From Diprion similis (taxonomy: Eukaryota > Arthropoda > Insecta > Hymenoptera > Diprionidae): a stretch of DNA of 64,000 bases. The notes below the pieces were generated by a model. It saw only the letters and a list, made by a program, of their open reading frames with translations, did not search any database and was not told the origin of the DNA. Position 1 is the first letter of the stretch; each line of letters opens with the position of its first letter. The stretch is from the NCBI RefSeq assembly GCF_021155765.1, contig NC_060114.1:8315001-8379000 (forward strand). Reading direction: 5' to 3'. Positions 35,281 through 49,204 of this stretch are shown one piece after another. Position numbers and translations under genes: made by a program.

Positions 35281-38200
35281 CTCCAGGTCTCCTACCTTCG
35301 ACATCGATGACTTTCACCTTCCTGCAATATGCTGCCACCTGGAGGATAGTTGTGACCATCTTGTGCTACTTGGTAAACGAATGTTCTCCAAGATATTCGT
35401 GTGCATGGTACCTTTGGAACGGGGACGATCTGAAGGCTCGATGAAACCTGCCAAGAAAGGGTAAAAAAAAAAGCACTCCAGGAAATCTTCTTCTTACCGT
35501 CAGCCGTTCTTTTAAAAAAAAACATATAAAAACGTGAAGAAAAAATGTATATGGATTTCTATTTCTTCGTTGTTTATTTGTTGCATAATTTGGACATTGC
35601 TCGTGCGGTCGAATATGCGAATGCTCATGGGGAGAATGGATATGAGGATAGTTCACGATGACGATCGAAAACACGAGGCTGTTCAAAGAGCATGCAAAAA
35701 ATAACCGCTATAATTCATACAGTAGTATAATAATGTGAACTTCTGAGAAGCATTCCGTCAATGTTGCGCAATAGGTGAGAGATTCTATTTATTTTTCTTG
35801 TGTTTTTGGCCAATCGATAGTCGGGCTAACCGACAAACCAACCAATAAACCAATAACCAGCAAATGTGTTGCACAACACCCGGCACGGTACCACGGGAGA
35901 TAAAAAATTGCCCAGGTACACATTACGCCAGTCGCATTGGCTCCCAGTGTAAGAACAGCTTGTTGTACAAAGGGGAGCTTAAGAATAGAGGAGAATTGGA
36001 AAGAAGCGAAGAGAGTGCGATTGGTGGTTATAAACAGCAAAAGAACAAAGTACACGGATCACGTTTCGTTATATCGGCGATCGTTCCACGCGATACATGG
36101 CATCATCGCACGCCACATTATAAACACAACGGTCTGCCTGCAGGAACAACTCTCAGGACTTTTTATTAATATCTCGCAATATAATAATGACGACGCCTTT
36201 ACGGCTCCATGGCATGTAACTCCACGCACCTATTTCAATAGAGAGGAAAGTTTTCGTAACCGTTTTGTTTATCGCATCGATATACGAACATACATACGTC
36301 CATACATACATCAGATAATATGCATGGACCGCCAATTGGTAAAAAGCTACTTCGTAACTTCCTTCATATTTATTAAATTCCCAGTCACTCTCTCTCTTGA
36401 TCGCGTACGGATGCAGTTGCGCTTTTATCGTGACATTGCAGACGCTCTTTCGTCACCGAGCATCCTCAATCTTTCCCCCCATATTTCGATCGGACTTTTA
36501 CCACAGCACTCGACCAATAGGCGAGTGGGTCCTTCTCGACGAGGGTGAAACCAGTTTGCATGTTGATTCGACGCTCCGGTTCATGACGCAGAGGCCGTTT
36601 GTCTCCTTGGCTACGAAAATACATTATAATGTATACACCACGTACACCAACCAACAATCATATACCTCATTTAGTTAGCTCTTCTGAGAAGAGCGTGGCC
36701 ACTCCTCGAACACCGGTCCTCCGCATACAGCATTTAGCATTTCCAGCAGTGAGCTGCTCGTACCTCTTATATCTTCGTGGGCAAGAACGTGTCCATAATG
36801 TGTATCCTTGTCGACTGAGCGAAAGCAAATGATGAAGTCGTTTCGATATGTCCACGGTGCTTTCGTCTTCACTTGGTCACAGCTGATCCACGCTTTCGTC
36901 ACTTACTCGAAATGCCGCAGAACCACGAAAAGAAGCTGTGTGACGCGCATTTTCTTTTTCATTTTTCAGCAGCTGTATATCTATGTAATTCAAACATTCG
37001 CGCACTCCTGGCGAACATTAAATATCACACGTCGTTACAAGATTTTGGAAAGTTTCACGTGTCACAATTTTCGGCTGTATCGTTGTGTATTTAATCCTCT
37101 TCCTCTGCTCAGGTCTTCGACATTACATACGGCAGGCGAAGGGCACTTCTGATAACTTAATCTGTGTAAGCACTTCGTGCTGCACTTCGACGTGCAGGGC
37201 GAACCAACACCTCCTGGGCACAGACTGCAGGGGGACATTGACCCGGGCTAGTTCAAGGTGAAAACTACGTTGGTCATAGTGGTCGGCTGACCGGACGTTG
37301 TCTCGTCTACGTGATCGGAGTTTTATTAATCGATAAATATATTTCGACTCATACAAATGACTGTGAAAATCGCGGTTTGACCCAGTTTCAGAGCAACGTG
37401 TTCATTTTATTTTTCCCTTTGACTTAGGTCGGGTGAACCCAAAAACCCGATTGTGATTTGTACCAGTTGATTGACTAGAAACAATGTGCTTACCGTGATT
37501 GATTATCGAAGAGTCATTACTGTGAAAACACACAAAGTCATCCAGGAACTCAATCAGTCAAGGTTGAAAATCTATCGAGAATTTGCCTCTCTACCGGATT
37601 GTGACCACCCAAGAATGTTGTTTGAATCGGTGCCTGTTTTTTTTTTTTTTGCTTGCAAATGAATTATTATTAAATTTTATTCTATATACTCGTACCTGTA
37701 TAAAATAAGAAGAATCGTATGAGCGGTAGGAATTTTTTTGTTTAAAAGAACTAGCAAATCGGATTCCACTTTATTATTCATGGTTTATGGGTTGATTTTT
37801 CTTTCAGGGACTTTAAGCTTTATATGCCTACTTAGATGTAAAGATTTCCTCCGGCTTCTCCAATTTCTAGTATCAGATCGTCTGAGCCGTCGAGGGTAGA
37901 GTCGCAAGAACTCGATCACCTTGCGAACTGCAGAATGCATCATCATCCTTTTGGTTTTATTTGCATGAGTTTTTCCGGCTGATGTTTTTTTAACGCACTC
38001 GCCGATCTACGAAATTATAAGTAATATTAAATCTTTATTTTACTTCTGAATTGTAAAGGAAATGGCATTTGTCTTTACCTATACCTGGATTATAAATTTC
38101 ATACACACGCGTGCATGTAATTCGCTGGACTGGATGGTGCTGCTCATATACTGATTTAACTAGTGAAAGTACCGCTGTCACTGTCGATTGGACACAGTTT

Positions 38201-41200
38201 ACAAAAATTCCTACAAACTCGCCTGGACCTAAGTTTTCTTCCCAGCATTCATATATCACATACGTTACATTCGTCGAGTATTTATTCTCTCGCATCGATT
38301 CCCCGGCTTTCCAAAAATTATCGTTTCAGCTAACTCTTCATTAGGCTTCTAAGTTTACAAAAATTCAGTATCGTTATCATGCTGACTCGTCAATGTTGAG
38401 AAATCGGAGATTTTCGTTTTTCAAAATACTCTTCAGCATGTCATAACAATATTAAACTTAATTGTAATTACGTAGCAATAAAAATGAAAGAATAAAAAAA
38501 GACAAACGGAAAATGAAAATAAACGAAAGCCAGTAACGCAAAATTTATAATAAAGAAAGATATAAATAAAGTGCTTCAAATCGTCGAAGAAAGCAGCTGC
38601 TGGTTGACTCGTCAGTTGACCCGAATTTCATTGCGGGATCCACCTTTCTAAACGTAGTTATACTGGCTAAAATATTTTTACACGAGGCTCTTTATTCGAT
38701 ACATAGCTTTATAGCGTGCAGGTTTTGCCGATTTTCGATTTCATCGCGTTGGAAAGTATTTATAGGTGCGTGTAAGTACGAAAATTCCTGCAACTCGTTT
38801 CGTTTATCGATTTTCAAAATGTTCGCATAACTTTCAACATTATTGAATTACTCACGAAAAGCAGAAGCTTTATGCAACCGATTAACTGGGTTGTACCGTA
38901 CTATGCTGTGGGGAAATCGATGGTCTGTCTGAGAGTTTGGTAACTTCGATGACTCGCGTTGATCGGAGCGAAAATATAATTCGAATGAATGAAATTACTT
39001 AGTTGTTTCCTCTCTATCTGACAAAGAGATCTCCACCGATCCCTCGTCGACGGTGCGAGCGAAAACCGATCGGTGACGCTTTACGGTAAGAACCTTTCTC
39101 CATTGACAATGCAGGCTACATTCCTGACGGTCGCATTCCCGCATGTTGTCGTCAAGTCAAGATCGCTGCGACAACAACAACCCAGATCCTCATCCAGCCG
39201 ATGTAGAAATGGCTAATTCACTTTCGCCGTTGAATCGGTTAAATCGCGCAACAACCGTCGGGGCAGTTATCGGCTGCCTATTTTCACCTAGGCACGCTAA
39301 TTGACACCCTCAGTCCGGACGACACTTTGGCAATTACGACGATTGCTCTACGTACATACATTATAAGTGCCTCGACGCCGTACTCGACTTTCGTTGAGCA
39401 ATCGGGACGCTGCACATTGACGTCGGCGACGTAGATGCCGATTTCGCAAACCTCGTCTCTATGTGGGTCGTTTTAACAGATTTCATTGCAGACTGGCGTG
39501 CCAGTCAGGGTAAGAGTATTTCGACTGCATGAATACCACCGCCGTATTCCATTTTTCACAATCCCACCAGAGGTCATGATGCTGATGCACTTCAACCGTG
39601 CCGATCTTTAAAACAACGAAAGAAGAAAATAGAACTAAATCGCTTGTGAAATAAGCTGATTTCCTTGTAATTGACGGATGCTATCTTTCAGTTTCCGGGT
39701 ATTCGAGAATATATGCTGCGGTACGCTAAATACCGATCTCTTGCTGCAATATGTCATAAAACCGGCATGAATTCACTTCTTGATTTCCCATAACTAACGC
39801 AAATCGGAACTATTGATAACCTCGTTAATTTTTTTGTAATTTCCATGAATTATCATCAAAACACATTGTAACACTTAGCAATTTTGAACACCGATCGATA
39901 AATATTCACTTCATTAGACTGAAAGTGTAGCTCATTTCGATTAGTTTCTCTTGTGTCCGAAAATAGCTAATTCTAATTACCGTTTGTCAATATCTGTGTA
40001 TAGGAAGAACGGTTTCCAGCTCTTTGGTTGGTACCGTAAATATCGTTACATAAAATTTTGTCGATGATTGAGATACATCCCTGAATCACAATCACGTGAA
40101 TTTTGTTCACCGATTCTCTAGAATGGCGTTTATAGGAATTGTCAGGAATTAATAGCTTTATAAGAAAGTAGAGGGGAAAAAGGTAAGACTGCCGAAGGTC
40201 GAGATTCCGTAACTGGCGGTTAGTTTGTTGGGTTTTTCTCAGCCCACCCCGAGGCGACGATAGTGGATATTCGACGATTTTCAAAGAATAAGGTATTTTA
40301 TTCTCGACTTAACTGCGACGACTTGATTGGCCTGAAAAGCGGAACAATCTTTATTCGCTCTTATACTTTTCCCCGCATTTGCGTGAAAAAAGTAGCACGT
40401 TTCTCTTACCAATGGGATAACCACTTTTCAAATCCATAAAATGGCCACAGTTAAGTCGGGAATAAAATCCTCGGTTCGTTCAGGCGGTAAACCCAACCTC
40501 GGGAATAATCTTCGACATTCTTCCCTTGTTACATAATGTACTATTATACCGATCATTTCGAAGCCAGCGACCTTGTCCGTTTATCACTTTCACTTGAGTC
40601 GAACCAGCGGCGAGATTGACGCGTGTATAAGGTTTTAAAAGTCGAGTTTCCCTTCTTCCTTCAATCAAGTACATCACGATCCTGGGCAGCGGAGAGAAAA
40701 AGAGAAGAGACCATAAGCGATCAGCGGAGCTGCGAGGAGAAGAGGATGAGGGTTGACCTTGCCCCTGAGAAGAAAAAGAACAGAAAGAGACCAGAGAGAA
40801 AAAGAGAGAGAAGAGAGAGAGAGAGCCCGCAGATAGTGTGTCTGAAATTTTTCCACTTTCGCTCTTGCCTACATGAGAATCTCTGGAACACCTTCGGCGT
40901 CGCCCGGAGATCTTCGCGTCGCGTCGTGACGCTCCCGGGCGACTGGGGCCTGAAGCAGTTGGTCCCCTTCCCTGAAGCAGACGAAGCAATGAGCCTGGAG
41001 CCGAGGGTGTAGAGAATAACTTTCACTGTCAAATGTTATATGTCACGTAGCACGTTGATGATCAGAAGCCAGGCGGATTCACAGTTGAAATAAAAAATAT
41101 GAGAATGCCGTTTTGCGCCTAATGCTGACCCACCGCGAGGCTTTGTTGGAGTCACATCGTGTCTCGGTAGAACCTTCGAGACTATTTTTTCGAAATTACT

Positions 41201-41797
41201 GCTCATTATAATACGCCACTCATACAAACACACTGATAGCGGTGCATTCTCTTTGTCTCGTTCGAAATGCCAAGGCGAAGTGCGACTACGTGATCCTCCT
41301 CCGCCTCGAGGCCCCGGCCTCGAGGATCCGGCATCGCGTTCTTCTGCAACATCGAGAGCTTACAGCATGAACGGTACCTGCATATCCTGAAACCACGCCA
41401 GGTTGCAGAACCTCAGAAATTTCTAATGCAAGGGCTCCGAGCAATTGTCGCCAAATTTTCTTAATGGGCTGGACGCTGTTCGTGGATTGAAAGTAAAAAA
41501 ATTCACTCGTTCCGTATTCAAGCATACATATAATATGCAGGAAGAGATTTGTCAATCAAGACTGTTGATGCTGATCCGTGGCCTCTGCAAATAATCAATT
41601 ATGTTGAATTGAATTGGAGTCAGGTTGGGTTAAGTTCTAGTCGTAACTGGTTATACGTTTTCCTTCCCTCTTTCTCTCCCTCTCACGCGTTTTCAACCTC
41701 ATTCGCGATTGCTGATGCTTGCCACTAAGATTCTCTCCTTCCTGCACTTTAGGCTACTTCCACACTCTTCTTTTTTATACACAGCGTATCGGTACTA

Positions 41798-42327
41798 GGG
41801 TGGACCTTGTTTGGGGGTCAGAAAAATTTTCATCGGGAATCCCCCAGATTTGTTCCAAATGATCAAAAAATAATCTGTGTAAATTTTTACGCTCCTACGC
41901 CAAGTGGACCACTGCTTAGTGCTTATAATGATAGGATCAAACCCTGAAAATTAAAAAATTTTATCTTAATCTTATAATATATTTATTTTTATATACCTAT
42001 AAGGTTAATAATATCACTTTTATTAGGCTCATGTAAGGGAAAAACGATTGTAAAATTTTTAAATTTTGAAGACTTATGCTTATGAATATAAGTAACAACT
42101 CTGCCAAGTTCTCAATCGATCCCTGATCTTATACCAAAATTATACAAAATGAAATTACCTGTTTATATAAACTACACGTATTTTACATTTAAAACTTTCC
42201 GAGCTTAGGAGCACGTGTTCCAGTTGACGTAGAGATTTAAAACGTTACACAGATTTTTGTTCAGTGATTTGGAACAGATCTGGCGTTCCAATGAAAATTT
42301 TTCTGATCCCCAAATAAGGACCAACCA
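41798..42327. mobile_element. MITE-like element with long imperfect terminal inverted repeats
   Basis: The left arm begins GGGTGGACCTTGTTTGGGGG. The right end, read on the other strand, begins GGTTGGTCCTTATTTGGGGA. Both continue with TCAGAAAAATTTTCAT, a TTTGTTCCAAAT or TCTGTTCCAAAT block, AATCTGTGTAA and a CTACGCCAAGTGG or CTACGTCAACTGG block. The arms match for about 125-130 bp at roughly 75-80% by eye. The AT-rich centre of about 260 bp has no open frame. A target-site duplication is not clear. Size and structure fit a non-autonomous DNA transposon. Confidence 0.75.
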
Positions 42328-45041
42328 ATCTGCATCTGCTAAGGACCGAAGACGCTCGTACTTAAAAATGATTAAAACCTTTCTCTTCTCCATCTTCTTG
42401 TTTGTTATTTTTGCAATGCTCTGTGATCTGTTCAACCTTGTCTAACATTATTATAGATATGAATAAACATATATTCTATTCTATTCTTTGTCAAAGCTGA
42501 TCTTTTTTCCTTGGAACGATTTCTGTGTCACCAATTTCCGTGTACTGATCGCGCCGAATAGGTGATCTGGATTATTGGAGTACACACCTCATCGGCAAAA
42601 ATCGCTAACGGTCGAGGTGAGCAGACGGGATTATGTTCGCTAATACCGCCATAAGACTCGCGCATGAATCGACATCAGGAAACGGAGCGTCCTTGGAAGT
42701 TGGAGGACTTATTGTGCTTCAGGTACCCAGCGGTTAGACATACCCGGACGTCCGTGTTTTTGCCTACATCTCAACAGGTAGTTAGCTATGGATCCAGAGC
42801 ACAAGTGGCCATCAGGCGACACGCCCATGCAGTGGAAAGGAAAAGAAGTCATAGCACTGTGACCAATTCGGCACAGGAGATTGATATCAAGGAAACCTTT
42901 GTCGTGTGTATTTTGCGATCGAGCTTCCTTCAACTACATTTCAACCCTCGCGTGGTCAGGAAATATGCTCAACAGGCGTCCACAATTCAAGACCGAGTTG
43001 TGTTCAGACTTGGCGTGATCAGCCCGACCAGGGCGGGGCTGCTCCACTTAGTTAGAGTCATGTACACATGCTTTTTACTCGTGCAGACCACTCATACTAT
43101 GCACTGCATGACTGGTATACAGTATGCGCACCTCATACGTCACAGTGGCTCGGTAGGAATGAGCATAACGTGTTGCAGTAGATATCCTTTGTCGCTGTTG
43201 GTCTTTTTACATTCTTCCACCAGCAAATCTGTGTGCCGAATTTCATCGCTGGGGTACCGTTCGTGAAAACGAAAAGGCAAAATATAACGTCGATCGCTGC
43301 CGATTCAGGATGAGCTACGAAACGAAGCAGGTCATGCGACCGAAAGTGAGGATGGGATGGAGCGAAACAAAAAGGATGAAAAAGGATACCGCACACAAGC
43401 TGGGAATCTAAAGTGGGCAGTTACACCGACTCCTAAGAGACCAATTTCTCGACCGAGGCCAATTGATATTTGAGACACGATCATGAGCTTTGGTGTCACC
43501 GTGTGCCACGATTACATTATATTATATTCTCCCGTGCAGCACGGAGTCTCTTTCTCTCTTGATGAACTATCCGAGTAGCTGAAACTCGATTGACAATATT
43601 TGCACTTCAAGTGCCGCGTGGACACACTTTCGTTTGTTTTACTCATTCTCCAGCGGCGTTAGGACTGCTGGAGGAACCGGAGCGAAAACGAGGTTATGAT
43701 TATGCTCGACGACGCGGAACGCCGCTGGTCCACTGGTAACACCAGTGGCATGTTGAGTTGCAAGTAGTGCTTCGTGCACATTCAAGTGTGACTTCTCGTT
43801 TTACACCGAGGTATTAGGCGATCCTTGATTAACCGACATTTAACAGCCTCGTTTAAATTCCGTCTATAAAAATGAAGGCATTTGCGTTGTTGGGGTTCAT
43901 TAACTTCAAGCACAATTAACCATCCGGGTTCGATGCTCGAATTTGGAGGAACAAAGAATCGACAATAAATTACTTAAGCTCGTGACATTGCCTTGTTACG
44001 TTTCGAAGCTGTGCCAACGCTTTTCTGAGAACGTATAAGTGCAAGGATCAGTGTTCTCTGAAACAGTCGATACTGCGAACAAGCTATATTTCATCTGGAT
44101 TTTCCGACTCTCGGAAAAATCTGATTCATTCCATAACTTCATTCCGTCCCACTGTTTTCACAGAAATCATCACACTATAGCTAAAGACTGTGAATGTGAG
44201 TTACAGAAAGGCGTTTTGTAGTCACGTTCCTATGGCAAGAATTTTGAAATCAAGAGTCACGTCTCTGTCCTTTTGGATTCCAGTTTACCATTATACTCTG
44301 AGTTATATACGACGCGGAATTCATTAGTTTTTCAGTCCATATAAATGTTGTACGTATCAATTCCGACCGGTGCAATCTGGGTAGCGAGAAAAATGAGCGG
44401 GCTTGATTAAGATACAGCCTTCAAAGTAACCAAATCCAGTAATTATACAACATCGGAAGAATGTTGACGGTTTGCACCGTCAACCTTTAGTAGCTTGGTA
44501 ACATTTCTTGAAAAAATATGTATACATATATTATCGTCTAATCTGGCCTTCGATTCACCGTAGGGGAAGGGCAGATGGTAATGCATTAAAAACTCGTTAT
44601 TCAAATGGTTCGCCCCTTCTCCGAAACCCACACGGCTTAAAGACGATTTTCTCTTGAATTAAAGAACACGAAAAAAGGCAACTCTCGACACCAGCTACTC
44701 GTTTCACTTTGAGTGAATTTGCTCACCTGCAGAAGATAGACGCCGGCTTTTGTCACCCACTGACCCAGAATTTGCAGTCTAGGTACAACACCACGAAAGA
44801 GTGTACAGTGACAGAAAATTTCACCCGGCTACCACGTCTCACCGACAAATTAGTACCGCGGTTTTCCCGTTCAAAATGTAATCAAAATCCAACGACGAAG
44901 ACAGAAACAGTTCACCAGCCTAAATTGAACGCTCACGGTCGACCGATCTGCTAATCCTTGGGGACCTACAGCATGTCATTATAATCTAATATATGTGTGA
45001 CTGATGGCTGTTAATGAGAATTATTCTCGTCACATCATTAT

Positions 45042-46200
45042 ATCGGTATACTCATACGACAATCGGACATTGAGAAACGTGGTCTACTTTTCAAATCGGC
45101 TGCAAGGTCTCATGCTATACGATTATGCTGGTCGATTTCTGGGAACAGCACCATAATCGATTGAGTCGCTATTTCAATGAAAATTCAATATCTCTGAATA
45201 GACTGCTGCCAAGCTTTTGCGTCATCAGAATTTATGGAATTTTCAAATTTATTACCGATCTGTTCTGACTCAGTATTACAAAAATCGGTACAAGGACTGG
45301 TCTTGTTATTGATCTTTAATTCGTGTAATATTAAACTTCCTCAGCCGAGAAAATTTTTGTACCAATTTATTCAGTATTTTTCAAAGATCGGTAGATCTTT
45401 TCAAAAGAGAACTTTTCCGTGGAATTATAATAAGGAATAAAATGTCTCTCATGAAACTCTATTAACTGACCTTTACCGAAAAATCAGTAACGATGATTGA
45501 TCCGATTCCATAGCCTTATAGATTGTCTCAAAGGAATTGTTTTACTGCAGTAGAATATTTTTCTGCAGTGAAAGGAACGTTCGGATAGTTTTAAATATTC
45601 AATTATGACGGAAATCGGTATTCAATTATATGCAACTTTTATGATCCAAGTGGTAATTACCCTACAGTAAGTTTCGAATTTTACGATGACTATCTAATAC
45701 CGATTTCCCGAATTCCGGTACGTACCTCAGCGTCGATATCGTCAGGTCATTTGATTCGTAAGGCAGAAAACCGTATCTAATATTTCGTTCCCGATTTTTT
45801 GAGATAATTAAAAAAAAAATCGTCAACGATATTAAATGTTTCTGTTATGCGAATAATTACTTCCAATATTGTCTGTATTCGATTTTTCCTCCATCGGATC
45901 CATATCGGTATCCCTGAAACGAATTTCCACGTAAATCTCGGTAGTGAAACTTGCAGCTTAAAACCTTACATGACATAAAGTATTGATGTGTTTTCCAACG
46001 GTTGGTAGCTCGAGGCTGACGTCCTTGCAGCAGTAGCACTCGTGGAATCGGCGACAACGCCGAGCTATCTCAGCTTTCTCTACTTTCGCTTACGTGAGAT
46101 CTTAGCGTATGGCCTGGGTACCCGGCACTGATCAGTTGTTGCCTGGAACTTGAGGTACAATACGATGAAAAATATTCGGATGCAAATTTGAAAATCGGTA
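45042..46200. promoter_or_regulatory. Cluster of eight ATCGGTA motifs (both strands)
   Basis: ATCGGTA occurs at 45,042, 45,284, 45,387, 45,614, 45,904 and 46,194, and its reverse complement TACCGAT at 45,253 and 45,698. Eight copies of a 7-mer in 1.16 kb is far above chance (about 0.14 expected on both strands with equal base use). Flanks often extend it to AAATCGGTA. It may be an enhancer-like site cluster or remains of a degenerate repeat. Confidence 0.4.
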
Positions 46201-46587
46201 TTTGCCGATGTGCGTAATTTTTACCATGAAACAAAATAGAAAGAAGAAGACTAAAAAATATCAATTAGTGCACTTATCTTCGCAGGGGAAGATCCCTCAT
46301 AACCCTTGAACCATCTTTACCCCAGTTGCCAAGCTAGAGTCGAAAGGAAACTGGGCACGTTTGGTCCTTATGTTTAGCTGCTTCTTCTCTCTGCTTTGCA
46401 AATGTCAACGAGTTCTGTTTAGAAGTGGATTCCAGTCGGCTTCAAGTGAGTGGAACTGCTTCACTACGACGACACTTGCATGCCGTCGCATGCACTCTCT
46501 TCGCGATAACATATTGGCCTTTAGCGCTCAAGACGAAGAGGGCGATGGAATTTTAACGAAACGAGTTGAGATTACCGATTCAGAAAT

Positions 46588-46607
46588 TAAAAAAAAAAAA
46601 AAAAAAA
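46588..46607 (+). repeat. Poly(A) run followed by CACACA
   Basis: An uninterrupted run of about 19-20 A. No retroposed gene is evident upstream. Confidence 0.7.
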
Positions 46608-47608
46608 ACACACACTATTCCTTTCTCCCGAAATGTACGCGTCTAAAATTATTCACAAGAGGTTATACTCAACGATCTTCCTAATGCCTTCCCTTTTTTT
46701 TGTTTTTTGTTTCCTATATTTATAAAACGACCAGCCAGCCTGTGTTCACTATGAGGATAATAAACGCGGTGTACATTTTAAATCGAGTTTACATAATTGA
46801 AATATTGTTTTGTCATTTTTTTTCAATTTATTTTTTCGCACCTGTAGTCAAAGTCCGTAAATATTATACTTACGCTGATGTTAAATGTCAACCACTACCT
46901 GGAAGTACAGAGTATGTGCGTCTATGATATACATATTGCAATACACATACCTATGTCGAACGATTGAAGGCAAGATAGTCTTTGCAGAATTACGTAGGCG
47001 ACGCCGTAGGCTTGCAACTGTGAAGCAGGAGCATGAGGCCAGATATTTTCACTCTCCTCGATTATGAACGAAGTCCTGAATTTATATCCGCCATCACAAA
47101 ACGGAAGAATATATTTTTATAACGAGAAAGAAAATTGATTCATTTGCCTCTGTTTATCTAATTTTTCATCGATACACCCGTGTTCAATTGGATTTTCCAA
47201 CCCAAGACACGACCTTGATTACCTCACACCGAAATTTTTTATTTTCCTTCCATTTGTAATTTTCATAAAAATGCGTGAATTAATGATGAAATCGGGGCAG
47301 AAAGTAGAAAAAAAAGTGGTAATATTTGATCGAAATCTTCATTCGTAGCATTTATTTATTTATTACTGTTTATTTATTACTGTCATTATTGATTCATTTG
47401 CCATTTCCAATCCGTTGCAGCGCGATAATTAAAGGTTGCTGAAGTATTGAACTGGGTCTTGGTCACCAAATCGACATTACCTCCGAGTCGTGTTGTAAAA
47501 TTCTCTTCAATTTTATACACACGGACGTTCTTCTCCTTTTTTTCTTGAAATTTTATCATTCTATCAATTACGCCAATAAACACGGTCAAGTTTAAACACC
47601 ATGTACTG

Positions 47609-47630
47609 TATATATATATATATATATATA
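47609..47630. repeat. (TA)n microsatellite
   Basis: A short perfect TA run between vermiform and serpentine. Confidence 0.85.
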
Positions 47631-48094
47631 CATACACATAATGTGAGTCACTTACGTTATGTATCTTGTGGCTGTTGCATGAGCTTTGAACAAACGACGA
47701 GTCGATCACGGAATTTACGCTTCCTCCTCCGCGGGAGTGTTATGAATATTGAAATCAAGATCAATATAATGATATCCATAATAAGATACAATGCGAATAA
47801 ATGAAAGCAAAAAAAAAGAGAGAAAGAGTAACAATAAACGAATCAAATAAATAAAACCATAGTCTGTAACCAAATTGTAATTTTTTAACGTGTTTTATTA
47901 AAGATTTTCGTTGTTTTTTTTTTCTTTTTTTTTTGGCTGGGCATTTCAATTTTTTTCTCTTGTTTTTCCTTTTTTTTTTCTTTTTTGTTCTTTGTATATT
48001 CATTTTTTGTTTTTTGGTTGTTTTCTTTTTCATCATCTTTTTTACTCTTCTTCGTCTTCTTTCTCCTCGTTGTTTTTTTTAGTACTTTTTCTAC

Positions 48095-48128
<34 letters not shown>

Positions 48129-48130
48129 GT
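48095..48130. repeat. (CGTCAT)n hexanucleotide repeat
   Basis: About six perfect CGTCAT units inside a long T-rich tract (47,900-48,180). The acidic or hydroxyl-rich open frames across it are low-complexity artefacts. Confidence 0.85.
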
Positions 48131-49204
48131 CTTGATTTTTACTAACGTCATAGTGGTATTTTTTTTTTTTAGTAAAGTTTTGTTGAAACAGTATATCACT
48201 TATTTTATAATACAAATATGTACATACATGTATATGTGTAAAAACACATACAGATTTATGGTATTGTTGTGTAGTATATATACATATACGTACATATACA
48301 GTATATAAATGCATATATACACATAAAATACATACATTATACATATTACAATTTATAATCATTATTATTACCATTATTTTAATCATTATTATTATATAAT
48401 AGTATAATTTCATAGTTTGCTGGCTTTATTTTCGTGCTAGTCCTTGACCTTCTTATATATATTTTCAATTTTTTGTTTAACCCTTTGAAAATAAGGACCA
48501 AAATTCCATCAACATTTGAGGAAAATTCGCGGCGGTATGTTACGTAAAAAAAAGAAATATATGAAACAAAAAATGAAACGTAAAAAATTAGAAGCCAGAC
48601 GCAACAGGAAATTGTAGTCCGGAAGATTTGTTTCTATGTTTCCATACGTGGAAAACCATTTTTTTTTTTTCTTTTAAGAGCGAAACAGTGAAAAAAATGT
48701 CCAATAAAAAAGATTGACAAGTATTGCCAGATCGTAGTCTGCGCTTCTACAGTACGGCGTTAATGACCGGAGGGTCAATTTGCCGGCCGCCGTTGTCGTA
48801 ATACCGCTTTTATGGTATGAAAAGCATATATGTTTGCTGTCTAGGCGATATATCGTCTGCAACGAAGTCAAACGCCTACTCGTAATATACTGTAGAGCAA
48901 TTGATATTATTACGGTTAATTATTCACAGAGTGTACATCGAGATTTTAAGCGTTTCCGGATATTTTGGTTCGTGATTTTGTTTTTTTTTGTGTTTTTTTA
49001 CTCTGTCAATACCTCCTCTCAATATTGAGAAGTGAAAATGAAGGAGGAAAAAATAACGGTGATGGATAATATGCACTTCGCGTCGTTGATAATCTTACGT
49101 ACATCTTGTTCCCGTAGCGTTGTTGCTGTTTTTTCAGATTTTTCCAACTCTCAGATGGACAGTTGTTGAAATTAATTCGTAGCTAGTTTTGAGGTGTAAA
49201 GTGT

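Larger units (their letters stand above)
35281..49204. other. 14-kb interval between vermiform and serpentine
   Basis: No exon with both a recognisable protein and matching splice sites was found. Contents noted separately: an inverted-repeat element at 41.8-42.3 kb, an ATCGGTA cluster at 45.0-46.2 kb and several simple repeats. A short stretch of about 54 codons, open but without ATG, at 41,298-41,463 (containing GIAFFCNIESLQHERYL) is the most protein-like frame, but nothing supports it as a gene. The serpentine 3' UTR descends from 49,204; a minus-strand AATAAA near 48,427 is a possible end. The interval could hold enhancers of the two deacetylase genes. Confidence 0.5.

Noticed and set aside
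40480..41032. Open frames on both strands around 40.5-41.0 kb
   Set aside because: They follow a GAGAGA-rich tract; no motif, no splice structure and equal openness on both strands.
42664..43266. 200-codon open frame as a gene or transposase
   Set aside because: No transposase motif, signal peptide or other domain; the sequence reads like chance translation.
43900..43945. tRNA B-box-like GGGTTCGATGC
   Set aside because: No A box or cloverleaf could be drawn around it.
47761..48413. Lys- or Asp-rich and Phe-rich frames near the hexanucleotide repeat
   Set aside because: They are translations of poly(T) and CGTCAT simple sequence.
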